Source: a virus. From it: 37,133 bases of DNA. The translations under genes were made by a program, and so were the position numbers. Shown here one piece after another: positions 1 to 6,652 of this stretch. Position 1 is the first letter of the stretch, and each line of letters starts with the position of its first letter. The stretch spans positions 1 to 37,133 of IMG/VR virus record IMGVR_UViG_3300010375_000036, one strand, 5' to 3'. The notes below the pieces were generated by a model, which did no database searches, had not been told where the DNA came from, and saw only the letters and a program-made list of their open reading frames with translations.

Positions 1-2
1 TC

Positions 3-86
3 CACAACGAACTGTCTCCCGATGTCCACCAGCATCTCCGCATTGAGCAGGGAACACAGCAGGGAACAGCGGCCAAGGAAGTCTAA
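3..86 (+). CDS. C-terminal end of a rightward gene, possibly the phage integrase (partial)
   Basis: An open frame enters from the left edge and ends at TAA (84-86) after 27 codons. The tail is hydrophilic and ends in Q/G/T/A/K residues, as many C-terminal tails of tyrosine recombinases do. No catalytic motif lies inside the window, so the integrase call rests only on position: it converges on the AlpA-type gene at the end of the leftward operon and is followed by att-like sequence. It could be any other gene. Confidence 0.4.
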   Translation, partial: HNELSPDVHQHLRIEQGTQQGTAAKEV

Positions 87-109
87 AAATGGCTATTCTA
101 GGGACGTTT

Positions 110-123
110 TGGCGGAGAGGGTG
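110..123. other. Candidate attachment-site core (tRNA-Ser 3'-end-like)
   Basis: TGGCGGAGAGGG (110-121) reads, on the minus strand, like the 3' acceptor strand plus GCCA of bacterial tRNA-Ser genes, whose 5' end is GGAGAGG. No T-arm follows on the right, so this is not a whole tRNA; it would be a crossover core flanked by phage DNA. Phages often integrate into tRNA 3' ends, and the possible integrase end lies 24 bp away. The match is short and may be chance. Confidence 0.3.
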
Positions 124-138
124 CCCGCCACAATGAAA

Positions 139-170
139 GGCGTTTTTCGCAGTTTTACGCCGTTTCTGCG
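139..170. terminator. Overlapping hairpins between convergent genes
   Basis: Two mutually exclusive stems are visible: GGCGT (139-143) with ACGCC (157-161), and CGCAG (148-152) with CTGCG (166-170), in a T-rich stretch. The position between a rightward gene end and the leftward operon end fits a two-way terminator. The stems are only 5 bp, so support is modest. Confidence 0.3.
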
Positions 171-182
171 AATATCATCCAA

Positions 183-204
183 TAGGATGCCCCTAGGATG
201 CCCC
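183..204. repeat. Tandem 11-bp direct repeat
   Basis: TAGGATGCCCC occurs twice head to tail with no spacer (183-193, 194-204), 20 bp downstream of the AlpA-like gene's stop. Short direct repeats beside an int/xis pair are typical arm-type or excisionase binding sites; that function is inferred from position only. Confidence 0.5.
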
Positions 205-224
205 CAATTATTTTGGGACAGGTG

Positions 225-482
225 TCAGGCCGCATCCGCCGTCCACGATTCGGGGGCAGCAAACCACCGCGCGACATCGGTGGCATACCATGCCGAGCAG
301 TTGACGGAGAGGCGCACGGGAGCCGGGAAGGTCCCCGCCTTGATCTTCCGATAGATCGTCGCGCGGTGCAGGCCCGTGCGCTCCTCGACCTCCGCGATCC
401 GGACGAAGCTGTCGACCGCTCGGCTCAGTGGGGTGCCGGCGGCAAGCGCCTCGGCGGCGCGGTCATAGGCGCTGGTGGTCAT
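225..482 (-). CDS. AlpA-family transcriptional regulator / excisionase
   Basis: An 85-residue protein with an AlpA/MerR-like winged helix-turn-helix: the recognition region RTGLHRATIYRKIKAGTFP spans about residues 36-54 and is followed by the wing and an ending of the type W-x-x-x-D-V-x-x-W (about 65-73). AlpA proteins activate or act as directionality factors for prophage excision. The ATG at 482 was chosen because it overlaps the upstream stop by 4 bp, like the other junctions of this operon. It is the last gene of the leftward operon and lies next to the att-like region, which suits an excisionase. Confidence 0.85.
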   Translation of the reverse strand: MTTSAYDRAAEALAAGTPLSRAVDSFVRIAEVEERTGLHRATIYRKIKAGTFPAPVRLSVNCSAWYATDVARWFAAPESWTADAA

Positions 483-715
483 TGCTTGGTCGCTCCCGCC
501 ATCTCCATGGCGCATTCGATGCACATTTTGGGAGGCCGCGTCGGTGCGTGCGGCCGGTGGATCAGGATCGCACCGCACACGCTGCACGGCGCTTCCAGAT
601 TGTCGGTGAACGGCGTCGGCGTGCCCTTGCGGGCGCAGACCACGACATCCGCCTTCTCGCACTCCTCGGGCGTGGCGACGGTGGCCGTGATGCCGTTGAT
701 GGTGACGCGGGTCAT
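479..715 (-). CDS. Small zinc-ribbon protein
   Basis: A 78-residue protein with two CxxC pairs, Cys44/Cys47 and Cys65/Cys68, separated by a basic proline-rich loop, which together make a plausible single zinc ribbon. The first 40 residues are mixed beta-like sequence with no recognisable motif. ATG at 715 overlaps the upstream stop by 4 bp. Small zinc ribbons of this kind are frequent in phage accessory operons; the function is not known. Confidence 0.7.
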   Translation of the reverse strand: MTRVTINGITATVATPEECEKADVVVCARKGTPTPFTDNLEAPCSVCGAILIHRPHAPTRPPKMCIECAMEMAGATKQ

Positions 716-837
716 TGATGTCTCCCCCGCTCCGCCATCCGGCGAAGCTTGCGCAGCTCGTCGGCAATGCTGTGGAGCGGCCACCCGATCCAGATGCAGA
801 CGACGAAGGCGATGGCCCATGCGGTGCCGGCGGTCAT
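712..837 (-). CDS. 41-residue single-pass membrane protein
   Basis: This short frame begins MTAGTAWAIAFVVCIWIGWP. Residues 5-20 form one hydrophobic helix, followed by a strongly basic, helical tail (RKLRRMAERGR), so the tail is probably cytoplasmic. Both ends overlap neighbours by 4 bp in the same stop-start manner as the rest of the operon, which is the main reason to accept so short a gene. The function is unknown; small phage membrane peptides can modulate lysis or exclude superinfecting phage, but nothing here shows which. Confidence 0.6.
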   Translation of the reverse strand: MTAGTAWAIAFVVCIWIGWPLHSIADELRKLRRMAERGRHQ

Positions 838-1031
838 GCTTCCTCCAGTAGGACGCCGCTGTCCTGCTTCGGCATCACCGGACGGCTGTCACCGCACACC
901 GGGCACCGAGCGGCGCCGATCAGCTTGCAGGCGGCGATGATTTCCATCGGGAGATAGGCCGCGATCCAACAGTGGCCGCAGGCCCGGCATTTGGCCCAGA
1001 AGCCCGCCTTCCCTTCGGGAGCGGTGGTCAT
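834..1031 (-). CDS. Zinc-ribbon protein
   Basis: A 65-residue protein with Cys15/Cys18 and Cys43/Cys46 in the layout W-x-x-C-x-x-C-G-H-C-W ... C-P-x-C-G, a zinc ribbon recurrent in alphaproteobacterial phages. Extra cysteines at 21 and 35 are not needed for the ribbon. The start overlaps the upstream stop by 4 bp. It could bind nucleic acid or a protein partner; no enzymatic motif is present. Confidence 0.7.
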   Translation of the reverse strand: MTTAPEGKAGFWAKCRACGHCWIAAYLPMEIIAACKLIGAARCPVCGDSRPVMPKQDSGVLLEEA

Positions 1032-1474
1032 TGGATCGTCGCCTCCATCCCGAGCGTCGCGCGCAGGTCGAATATGTCCACGATATTGCTAAGCGCATCG
1101 ATCACGCCGGCAGGCGGGAGGCTTGCCACAAGGATCGCGACAGCGCCCTGGATCAAGACAGAGGCGCCCTCCATAGGCCCGGCGCATGCGTGGATGGCGT
1201 GATCGGCGAGGGCGCCGGCATAATCACCAGTTTCGTCGTCGGTCATGGGCGAGTCGCGGCGCAGAAGGGCGCCGGCACTCTCCAGTTCGAGGGTTCTGCG
1301 CTGCGCGGCCAGATGCCGGATGTGCTGCAACAGCAGGTGCATCCACACAGCCGGGATCGTCACGTCGGGCCCCATGGTGCCATCGTCGGGCAGCGCTGAC
1401 ATCTGCTCCAACGTCGGCATGCGAGTACGGACCTCGGTAATGATCGCTTCGATCGTGGCGTCAGTGTGGATCAT
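1028..1474 (-). CDS. Hypothetical protein
   Basis: A 148-residue acidic protein that I do not recognise. It is predicted largely helical: an amphipathic N-terminal half (about 5-75), an acidic linker with D/E runs near 76-85, and a hydrophobic alanine-rich C-terminal half that could form a helical bundle. No signal peptide or cysteine motif is seen. Four-base stop-start overlaps at both ends tie it into the leftward operon. Confidence 0.65.
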   Translation of the reverse strand: MIHTDATIEAIITEVRTRMPTLEQMSALPDDGTMGPDVTIPAVWMHLLLQHIRHLAAQRRTLELESAGALLRRDSPMTDDETGDYAGALADHAIHACAGPMEGASVLIQGAVAILVASLPPAGVIDALSNIVDIFDLRATLGMEATIQ

Positions 1475-2037
1475 GCTGCCTCCGGCCCGCTTGGTGGAGG
1501 CAAGCGCTTGGCCCTCGTCGGCAGGGAGACGACCTTGCTCTCCAAGGGGCGAACGACGACGGGCAACGAATAGCGATCAGTCCAGCGCTGCGCGACGATC
1601 GCTTGCGCCTGCTCCAATGTGTTCGCCAGATCCTGATCTCGATACTCGTCAAAGGACCCGTCCGGCCTCTCGATGTAGATCAGCCAGCGCCACGAAACCG
1701 TGACCGGCTTCCCGTTGCTCGTCCAGCCGTCGCCGGTGATCTCCTCAATGCAAATCGTGCCTTCGGCCGGCAACCACTTCGTCGGCTCGGGCTGTGGATC
1801 GGGCAGCGGAACCCAATGCGTCGGCTCGACCTCATTGCCTTCGTCATCGCACCAACCGCTCCCGATGTCGCAGCGACTGGCGATAACCCACGGCCCGTGT
1901 TGAGTGACCGGGTATTTGCGGGAAGGATCGCGAACGAGAAGCCATCGGCCATCGAGGGGCGCCGCCTCGATCGGCTGTGTGTTGTCGGTCAATGCGGCCT
2001 CCCATCGAGAATATTTCGAGTTATATTTTTCGGTCAT
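1471..2037 (-). CDS. DUF551-like phage protein
   Basis: A 188-residue protein. The N-terminal half has the pattern P-I-E-x-A-P-x-D-G-R-W-L-L (22-34), then a Trp-rich stretch ending in HWVPLPDPQ (74-82), which resembles the conserved end of DUF551/phage 'P-T-H-W-M-P-L-P' domains. The C-terminal half (about 90-170) is a separate domain with two Trp and acidic residues and no assignment. The biochemical role of DUF551 proteins is not established. Overlaps on both sides place it in the operon. Confidence 0.7.
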   Translation of the reverse strand: MTEKYNSKYSRWEAALTDNTQPIEAAPLDGRWLLVRDPSRKYPVTQHGPWVIASRCDIGSGWCDDEGNEVEPTHWVPLPDPQPEPTKWLPAEGTICIEEITGDGWTSNGKPVTVSWRWLIYIERPDGSFDEYRDQDLANTLEQAQAIVAQRWTDRYSLPVVVRPLESKVVSLPTRAKRLPPPSGPEAA

Positions 2038-2339
2038 TTTGTAGGCTTGATCTTGCCCAGCCCGACCAGCGTCTGGATCGAGGCGCGAAACTCCTTGCGG
2101 CCCTCGCGGATGATGTAGGCGCCGATACCCATCAGCACCGCCTGCTGCTCTTCGGTGATCCCGTCCTCTATCTCGACGATCACGGCAGCGAGGTTCTGAG
2201 CGCAGGCGATCATCCAGTGCTCGTCCGGCAGCCTCTTCGACAGGTCGAACATGTGGTCGATCACCGCCAGCCAGCGATCGTTCTGGCTCCAGTCCGGGCT
2301 GTCGTCAGGCGACAGATGCTCTGTATCGTGCTTAGGCAT
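2034..2339 (-). CDS. Hypothetical small helical protein
   Basis: A 101-residue acidic protein, probably all-helical. Start M at 2339 gives a hydrophilic N-terminus (MPKHDTEHLS) and an 8-bp overlap with the upstream gene; longer in-frame starts would run far into that gene. The end is basic and lysine-rich. I do not recognise the family. Its stop overlaps the next start by 4 bp. Confidence 0.6.
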   Translation of the reverse strand: MPKHDTEHLSPDDSPDWSQNDRWLAVIDHMFDLSKRLPDEHWMIACAQNLAAVIVEIEDGITEEQQAVLMGIGAYIIREGRKEFRASIQTLVGLGKIKPTK

Positions 2340-2580
2340 CGGCGATCCTCCGCAGCAGGTCGGCGGGTATCTCGAACATCGCGACCCTAGGTTGCGGAGC
2401 GCTATTGCGGTGAACTTGAGCATCGCGCGCGACTTCCTCGCCATGCGCAATAGAGATGACCCCGCCGGGGTCAGTCCGGGCAAAGCCAGGCTCGTGCTCA
2501 TTGCACATACCGGACGGGTGGTTGGTCCAGCGCCGACAGCCACGGCTCCGGCACCTATTGGGGATAAGCGAAAGCGTCAT
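2332..2580 (-). CDS. Small Cys/His zinc-binding-like protein
   Basis: An 82-residue protein with Cys10, Cys15, Cys26 and His29 in the order C-x4-C-x10-C-x2-H, like the 'C-x-x-x-x-C...G-x-C-x-x-H' zinc knuckle often placed at the N-terminus of small phage proteins. The remainder is basic and weakly structured. The ATG at 2580 overlaps the upstream stop by 4 bp. DNA binding is possible but unproven. Confidence 0.55.
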   Translation of the reverse strand: MTLSLIPNRCRSRGCRRWTNHPSGMCNEHEPGFARTDPGGVISIAHGEEVARDAQVHRNSAPQPRVAMFEIPADLLRRIADA

Positions 2581-2783
2581 TGCCTCATGTCCTCTTGCTG
2601 GACGTGGACGGCGAGCCGGCCGGGCATGTCGAGGATGCGCCGCACCCATGCGCGGAGGAGCGCGGCCTGCTTCCGGCCGTTGCTATTTCCGCGCGCATCG
2701 CGGCGCTGCGCCTCGACCTCCATGTCCTCGGCGATCCGGTCTCGCATCTGCTCGCTGGCAAGGATCTCGGCTTCGCGGGTCAT
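2577..2783 (-). CDS. Hypothetical small charged helical protein
   Basis: Sixty-eight residues, very rich in Arg, Glu and Gln, and predicted almost entirely helical (about 2-60). There are no cysteines and no membrane segment. Such small charged helices often act as adaptors or antirepressors in phages, but there is no specific motif here. Joined by 4-bp overlaps to both neighbours. Confidence 0.55.
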   Translation of the reverse strand: MTREAEILASEQMRDRIAEDMEVEAQRRDARGNSNGRKQAALLRAWVRRILDMPGRLAVHVQQEDMRQ

Positions 2784-3106
2784 GAAAGCGCCTCGAAGAT
2801 GCGATCGAAGGCTTCCAGCGCCTGGTCGTCGACCAGTGTGTCCATCAACGTCAGATCACTGTCCGAGCCCCGCGGCGCGTCGAGGCTGATGTCGCCCCAA
2901 TGGCTGCGAAACGCCTTGAATGCTGCGCTGACGAACTTGCCCGAGCGGCCCTCTATGTCGCGGGGGTGAAGAGCGCCTTCCCTGATGGCGAGGTAGACAT
3001 CGCTCAAGATGTCCTCGCGAAGCATGGGATCGATCGTGCGAGGCACTACGCGGGCGATGCGTCCGTAGATTGGGTCGATCGCCGCGATCATGGCGATCAT
3101 GTTCAT
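2780..3106 (-). CDS. Sigma-70 region 2/3-like protein fragment
   Basis: A 108-residue protein. Residues 31-42 (EDILSDVYLAIR) resemble the core-binding helix of sigma region 2.2, and ISLDAPRGSDSDLTLMDTL (73-91) resembles the S-L-D-x-P-x-x-x-x-x-x-x-L-x-D stretch at the region 3 boundary of sigma-70 proteins. Region 4, which reads the -35 element, is absent, so it cannot be a complete sigma factor. It may bind RNA polymerase or be a relic. The similarity is by eye and needs a profile search. Confidence 0.5.
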   Translation of the reverse strand: MNMIAMIAAIDPIYGRIARVVPRTIDPMLREDILSDVYLAIREGALHPRDIEGRSGKFVSAAFKAFRSHWGDISLDAPRGSDSDLTLMDTLVDDQALEAFDRIFEALS

Positions 3107-3990
3107 GCCGCCTCCTCGTAAGCCATCAGCAGCGCCTGCCGGAGTGCCAAGGCGCGATCCTCACCGCCGCCCTTGATGTCGAGCACGAAACTGGCCCAGC
3201 CCTTTTGGTCGAACCGCTGAAGCGCGCGGAACAGGCGACTATGATCCAGCGCCTCGCCCGCGACGGCGAGCTTGGTGAGCGCACGGAACACGGAAGCACC
3301 TGCGTTCAACACCTCGCCGGGGAAGGCCTCGGCAATCAGCCGCATAGCGTCAGCACAGACTTTCTCGCCGTGCTTTCGCGCGATTTTCCCGATCGAGGCC
3401 GTGAAGGCGACTTCGCCTGGCACCCATGATTGGGAACCGGTGCGGCGGGAGACCTTCAGGCCAGCTCCGGTCACGATCCGGTTGATGGCGATGGCGTCCT
3501 CATCGCCGGCTGCGACGGCCGCATGGTGATCGTCGAGCAAGCTGATTTTCTTGCGGACGCGGTTCATCTCGACGAACATTGCGGCTTCCTCGGCAACGCT
3601 CGCGTAGGTTGAGATGCAGCAGGGGATGAATCGGATATCGTCCCGATCGAAATGAGCATTCCGCATCAGCGCCGCCTCAAGCCGGTGCTGACCGTCGATG
3701 ACGAACAGGCCTGCGTCGCGGCGGGACACGACAAGCGGCTGGCACTTCCGCCAGTCCCAGCCGCGCGCGATACGCTTGATGAGCGTCTGTGATGCCGGTG
3801 TATCAATGGGACGCTGATAGCTGTCGTCGATCTGCAACTCATTCGGGTGCCGCATCTCGATCGAGGGCGGCGAACCCAGCTGCTCCGGCCATTCCGGTTT
3901 CTTGACCGGCGGCGACGGCAAGAGAGATGCGGGGTCGATCATGTCGGCCATCTCCGGGCGAATGAAGGCGACGTTCGTCATGACGGTCAT
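3103..3990 (-). CDS. ParB/DGQHR-type nuclease-fold protein (DUF6551-like)
   Basis: A 295-residue protein. A ParB/sulfiredoxin-like fold is indicated by an N-terminal Y-Q-R-P-I motif and the signature I-D-G-Q-H-R-L-E-A-A, near residue 100, as in DUF6551 and DGQHR proteins. The C-terminal half is helical. Members occur widely in phages; some ParB-like proteins cut DNA or bind CTP, but the activity of this family is unclear. ATG at 3990 was chosen because it overlaps the upstream stop; a longer start upstream would run into the previous gene. Confidence 0.75.
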   Translation of the reverse strand: MTVMTNVAFIRPEMADMIDPASLLPSPPVKKPEWPEQLGSPPSIEMRHPNELQIDDSYQRPIDTPASQTLIKRIARGWDWRKCQPLVVSRRDAGLFVIDGQHRLEAALMRNAHFDRDDIRFIPCCISTYASVAEEAAMFVEMNRVRKKISLLDDHHAAVAAGDEDAIAINRIVTGAGLKVSRRTGSQSWVPGEVAFTASIGKIARKHGEKVCADAMRLIAEAFPGEVLNAGASVFRALTKLAVAGEALDHSRLFRALQRFDQKGWASFVLDIKGGGEDRALALRQALLMAYEEAA

Positions 3991-4454
3991 GCCGCCCTCG
4001 CGTGGCGGCGTGCATGGTCGGCTTCGACCTGCCCCCACGTCCAATCGGGGTGGCGATCCCAAATCTCGCGGGTATCACGCTCGGCCGCGCGCAGCTTCGC
4101 CAGATAGGCGAGATCCGCGTTCACCTGGTCCTGTCGCAGTTTGATCAGACCGACGAACTCGATGCGCGTCAGGATACTGGTATGCTTGATCTGACCCTCG
4201 CCATCGTCGACGACGTGATGGTCGCGCAGCCCGAAGAAGGACGATTGGCGCGGATCTGCCTGCACGCGCTCCTTCATGCGGCTCTTGACGTTGGATGCGA
4301 TCAGCTTCGAGACGTGGCCACGGACGCACATCTCGGTGAGTTCCTTGTCGGCCAGCACCTTCGGGACCGCATCGGTGATGGCGGCGGCTCGGTCGATAAC
4401 GCCGTTGGCGTCGTGCGCCTCGGTCGCTTCCGCGACGATCTTATTTAACGACAT
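3987..4454 (-). CDS. Hypothetical protein between two ParB-like genes
   Basis: A 155-residue, mainly helical and charged protein ending in a Trp-containing, His/Arg-rich tail. M at 4454 is preferred because AAAGGACAG precedes it as a ribosome binding site; the alternative M at 4472 lacks one. It overlaps the upstream ParB-like gene by 14 bp and the downstream one by 4 bp. Being sandwiched between two ParB-like genes suggests a shared process, but I do not recognise the family. Confidence 0.6.
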   Translation of the reverse strand: MSLNKIVAEATEAHDANGVIDRAAAITDAVPKVLADKELTEMCVRGHVSKLIASNVKSRMKERVQADPRQSSFFGLRDHHVVDDGEGQIKHTSILTRIEFVGLIKLRQDQVNADLAYLAKLRAAERDTREIWDRHPDWTWGQVEADHARRHARAA

Positions 4455-5466
4455 CTTGGGCTGTCCTTTCATTCAGGTCGTCGAGCCTTGCCCGGCGTGC
4501 CTGTTCGGCGGCGGGGAAACCTGCGTGGAAGTCGCGCATCCAGTCGAAGGCGCCGGTGATCGCGCCATCGGCAAAGCCGGCGCCGAGGTACGCGCGCCAC
4601 CAAGCCAGCATCTCAGCCGGGCTCGGCCCCTCGATCAGAGCCTCGATGCGGTCGATCGTCGCCATCATCGGCGCATTGGCCGCGTGATCGTACACCAGCG
4701 GCTCCGGGTCGGGCGGCGGCGTTTCGGCTTTCTCGACCATGGCTGTCAGCGCGGGCGTCGGGAATACCCATGAGCCCGCATCTTTGTGCGCGCCCTCGAT
4801 CTCGCCGTCGCGTGCCATTTCGGCGAGATGGCGGTTACTGAGTCCGGTGATGCGCGCGGCGGTGGAGATCCTGCTCTCATCGCTCGTCGCAAATGACGGA
4901 TCGGGTTTCCGCTCGGCTTGGCGGCCAGCGATCACCGGTAGAGCGGCCGCCTTCTTGCCGATCGCGCCGACCTTCATGTGCGACGCGTTGCCGTGCCGAT
5001 CCAGGTAGGTGCGAACCTGACTGTCGGTTCCGACAGTGACTGGCTTGGGGCGAAGGCTTCCAACGAGGTCGCGTCCGACATGGCAGCGACGCGCTATCTC
5101 ACGATCGCTCCATTGCGCCCATTCGGGGTCGTTCAGCAGCGTGACGACGGCGCGGCGCTTGTCCATGTTCGAGCGGCGATATCCATGTGCTGCGTTGGCG
5201 CCGACCGAGAACAGGACCGCCTCCCGCCGGGTACCCTGCTGCACGTCCGCATCGATTTCCGTCAGGCCTAGGAGGTCATGCGCCTCGACCCGATGGAAGC
5301 CGTCGGCGAGCCAATATTCAGTTCCGTCGTAGAACACCGTCACTGGCGGAAATTTGGCGCCGTCAGCTATCCCCTCGGCGTAGTCCTTGGCGACCTCCAG
5401 GCTGACGTGGTCGCGCGGCTGAGTGCCCCCATCGCGCCGGATTGACGATATTGTGATCAAAGTCAT
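4441..5466 (-). CDS. ParB/RepB/Spo0J-like protein with added DNA-binding region
   Basis: A 341-residue protein. Residues 5-90 are a ParB N-terminal domain, with ADGFHRVEAH (54-63) as the conserved box. A helix-turn-helix follows at about 118-138 (DREIARRCHVGRDLVGSLRP), as in ParB proteins. A second, excisionase-like helix-turn-helix is visible near 199-240. No ParA partner is present in the window, so chromosome-style partitioning is not shown; many phages carry such lone ParB proteins. Codons 143-149 lie in an 18-bp palindrome that recurs at 12699. Confidence 0.8.
   Translation of the reverse strand: MTLITISSIRRDGGTQPRDHVSLEVAKDYAEGIADGAKFPPVTVFYDGTEYWLADGFHRVEAHDLLGLTEIDADVQQGTRREAVLFSVGANAAHGYRRSNMDKRRAVVTLLNDPEWAQWSDREIARRCHVGRDLVGSLRPKPVTVGTDSQVRTYLDRHGNASHMKVGAIGKKAAALPVIAGRQAERKPDPSFATSDESRISTAARITGLSNRHLAEMARDGEIEGAHKDAGSWVFPTPALTAMVEKAETPPPDPEPLVYDHAANAPMMATIDRIEALIEGPSPAEMLAWWRAYLGAGFADGAITGAFDWMRDFHAGFPAAEQARRARLDDLNERTAQDVVK
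5020..5037. repeat. 18-bp palindrome, copy 1 (inside parB-like gene)
   Basis: ACTGTCGGTTCCGACAGT: two 8-bp arms around TT. With the three bases that follow, 21 bp are identical to 12699-12719. The two copies sit in different genes, with opposite coding strands, so protein homology does not explain them. A binding site for a phage DNA-binding protein, for example the ParB-like protein encoded here, is a reasonable inference. Confidence 0.75.
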
Positions 5467-6017
5467 GCCGCCTTCCCCGCCAGCGTGAGGGCGTCAGCGG
5501 CGAAGGCGTCGAGCCATTCGTCAGGGATAGTGAATCCGTCCCAGCGCTCCCGCGCCATCTCGAACTTTGCGACGAGCGCCTCCGCATCGGGCGCGCGAAC
5601 CTTCTCGACGAGGTGGTCCTGCGCCGCCGCCCAGGCATCGCAGGCAGGCACGGCGAGATCGTTGTTATCCTCGGCGCACCAGCGATCCCATGCAGCTTTC
5701 TTTTCCTGCATGTCCGCGAGGGCTGCATCCCAATCGGCGCGCGGCGACGGGGCCGGCTCAAAGTCGCCACACCACTTGTCATGCCAAGTTGCCGGGAAGA
5801 GCGAGCTGTCTGAGACCCTCTGGACGGTCGCAACGTCCTCCGGGTCGTAGTTATCGCTGCGATTGCCGAGGCTCGGGATCAACATCCCGGACATGCGCTC
5901 GCTCAGCTGGGGCGGACTGCGACGGCACCATCCCCAGCCATAGGGGCGACCGCCATCGTCATCGCCGCCATCTTCGGCGAAGAGCCAGAAGCGGCACGTA
6001 TTGCACTGCTGGATCAT
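5463..6017 (-). CDS. Cys-rich N-terminal domain protein with PDA-K motif
   Basis: A 184-residue protein. The first 90 residues hold C-N-T-C-R-F-W at the start, then a Trp/Cys element (GWCRRSPP) and a W-C-G-D-F-E ending; this layout is common in phage proteins and probably binds one metal. The C-terminal half is helical and contains APDAEALVAKFEMA (about 142-155), a motif shared with the next two genes. Function unknown. Overlaps both neighbours by 4 bp. Confidence 0.65.
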   Translation of the reverse strand: MIQQCNTCRFWLFAEDGGDDDGGRPYGWGWCRRSPPQLSERMSGMLIPSLGNRSDNYDPEDVATVQRVSDSSLFPATWHDKWCGDFEPAPSPRADWDAALADMQEKKAAWDRWCAEDNNDLAVPACDAWAAAQDHLVEKVRAPDAEALVAKFEMARERWDGFTIPDEWLDAFAADALTLAGKAA

Positions 6018-6652
6018 GCCGCATCCTTTCCGAGAAGGATGGTGTCGATCTCGGCGGTCACGACCGCAAAGAGGTCGCGGTCGATGCCGATCGCGGGCAG
6101 ATCATAGAACTCGACCATTGCGGCGAGCTTCGCGCCGACATGCCGCGCACTCGCGACCGGAATCGCCAGCATCGCATCGAACGCGGCCTGCGTTGCTTCG
6201 ATGGCCGCATCGAATGCGTCGGCCATGGCTAGCGAGCTGGTTTCGGTGAACGCCAGTTCAATCGCCCGAAGACGTAGGAACTCGGCGTGCGCCGCCTCGA
6301 ACGAGGTGTTCGCCTCTTTTTCGATGAGGCGCCGAGCATCCGCTTCCAGCAAGCCGTTCCAACAATCGGTGTAGCGACCAGCGCCGTGCGCGATCATGTA
6401 CTTGAGCGCGAAACCGGCTGCGTCAGGGGCAGGATACGCCATCAGCGCGTCTTCCGCAGCATCACGGACATCGGCGAGCCGCTCGCTTTCTTCTGAGACG
6501 TCGTGAGGAATATCCTCCAAGCGATCCACCTTGGGATCGATGTTCTCGGCGTCATAGGCGCGCTCTGCGCTGCGGGCTTGCTCGTAGGCGGTGCGCAGGT
6601 AACTCCACTCGCGCACCTCCGGCGCGGGGGTGGTTTGATGGGACGCGATCAT
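6014..6652 (-). CDS. Helical hypothetical protein with PDA-K motif
   Basis: A 212-residue, acidic, almost wholly helical protein. ATG at 6652 gives the 4-bp overlap typical of this operon; an ATG three codons earlier is also possible. It contains APDAAGFALKYMIA near the middle, clearly related to the motif in the gene downstream. There is no catalytic signature, membrane segment or cysteine motif. Related proteins are frequent in alphaproteobacterial prophages and unassigned. Confidence 0.65.
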   Translation of the reverse strand: MIASHQTTPAPEVREWSYLRTAYEQARSAERAYDAENIDPKVDRLEDIPHDVSEESERLADVRDAAEDALMAYPAPDAAGFALKYMIAHGAGRYTDCWNGLLEADARRLIEKEANTSFEAAHAEFLRLRAIELAFTETSSLAMADAFDAAIEATQAAFDAMLAIPVASARHVGAKLAAMVEFYDLPAIGIDRDLFAVVTAEIDTILLGKDAA

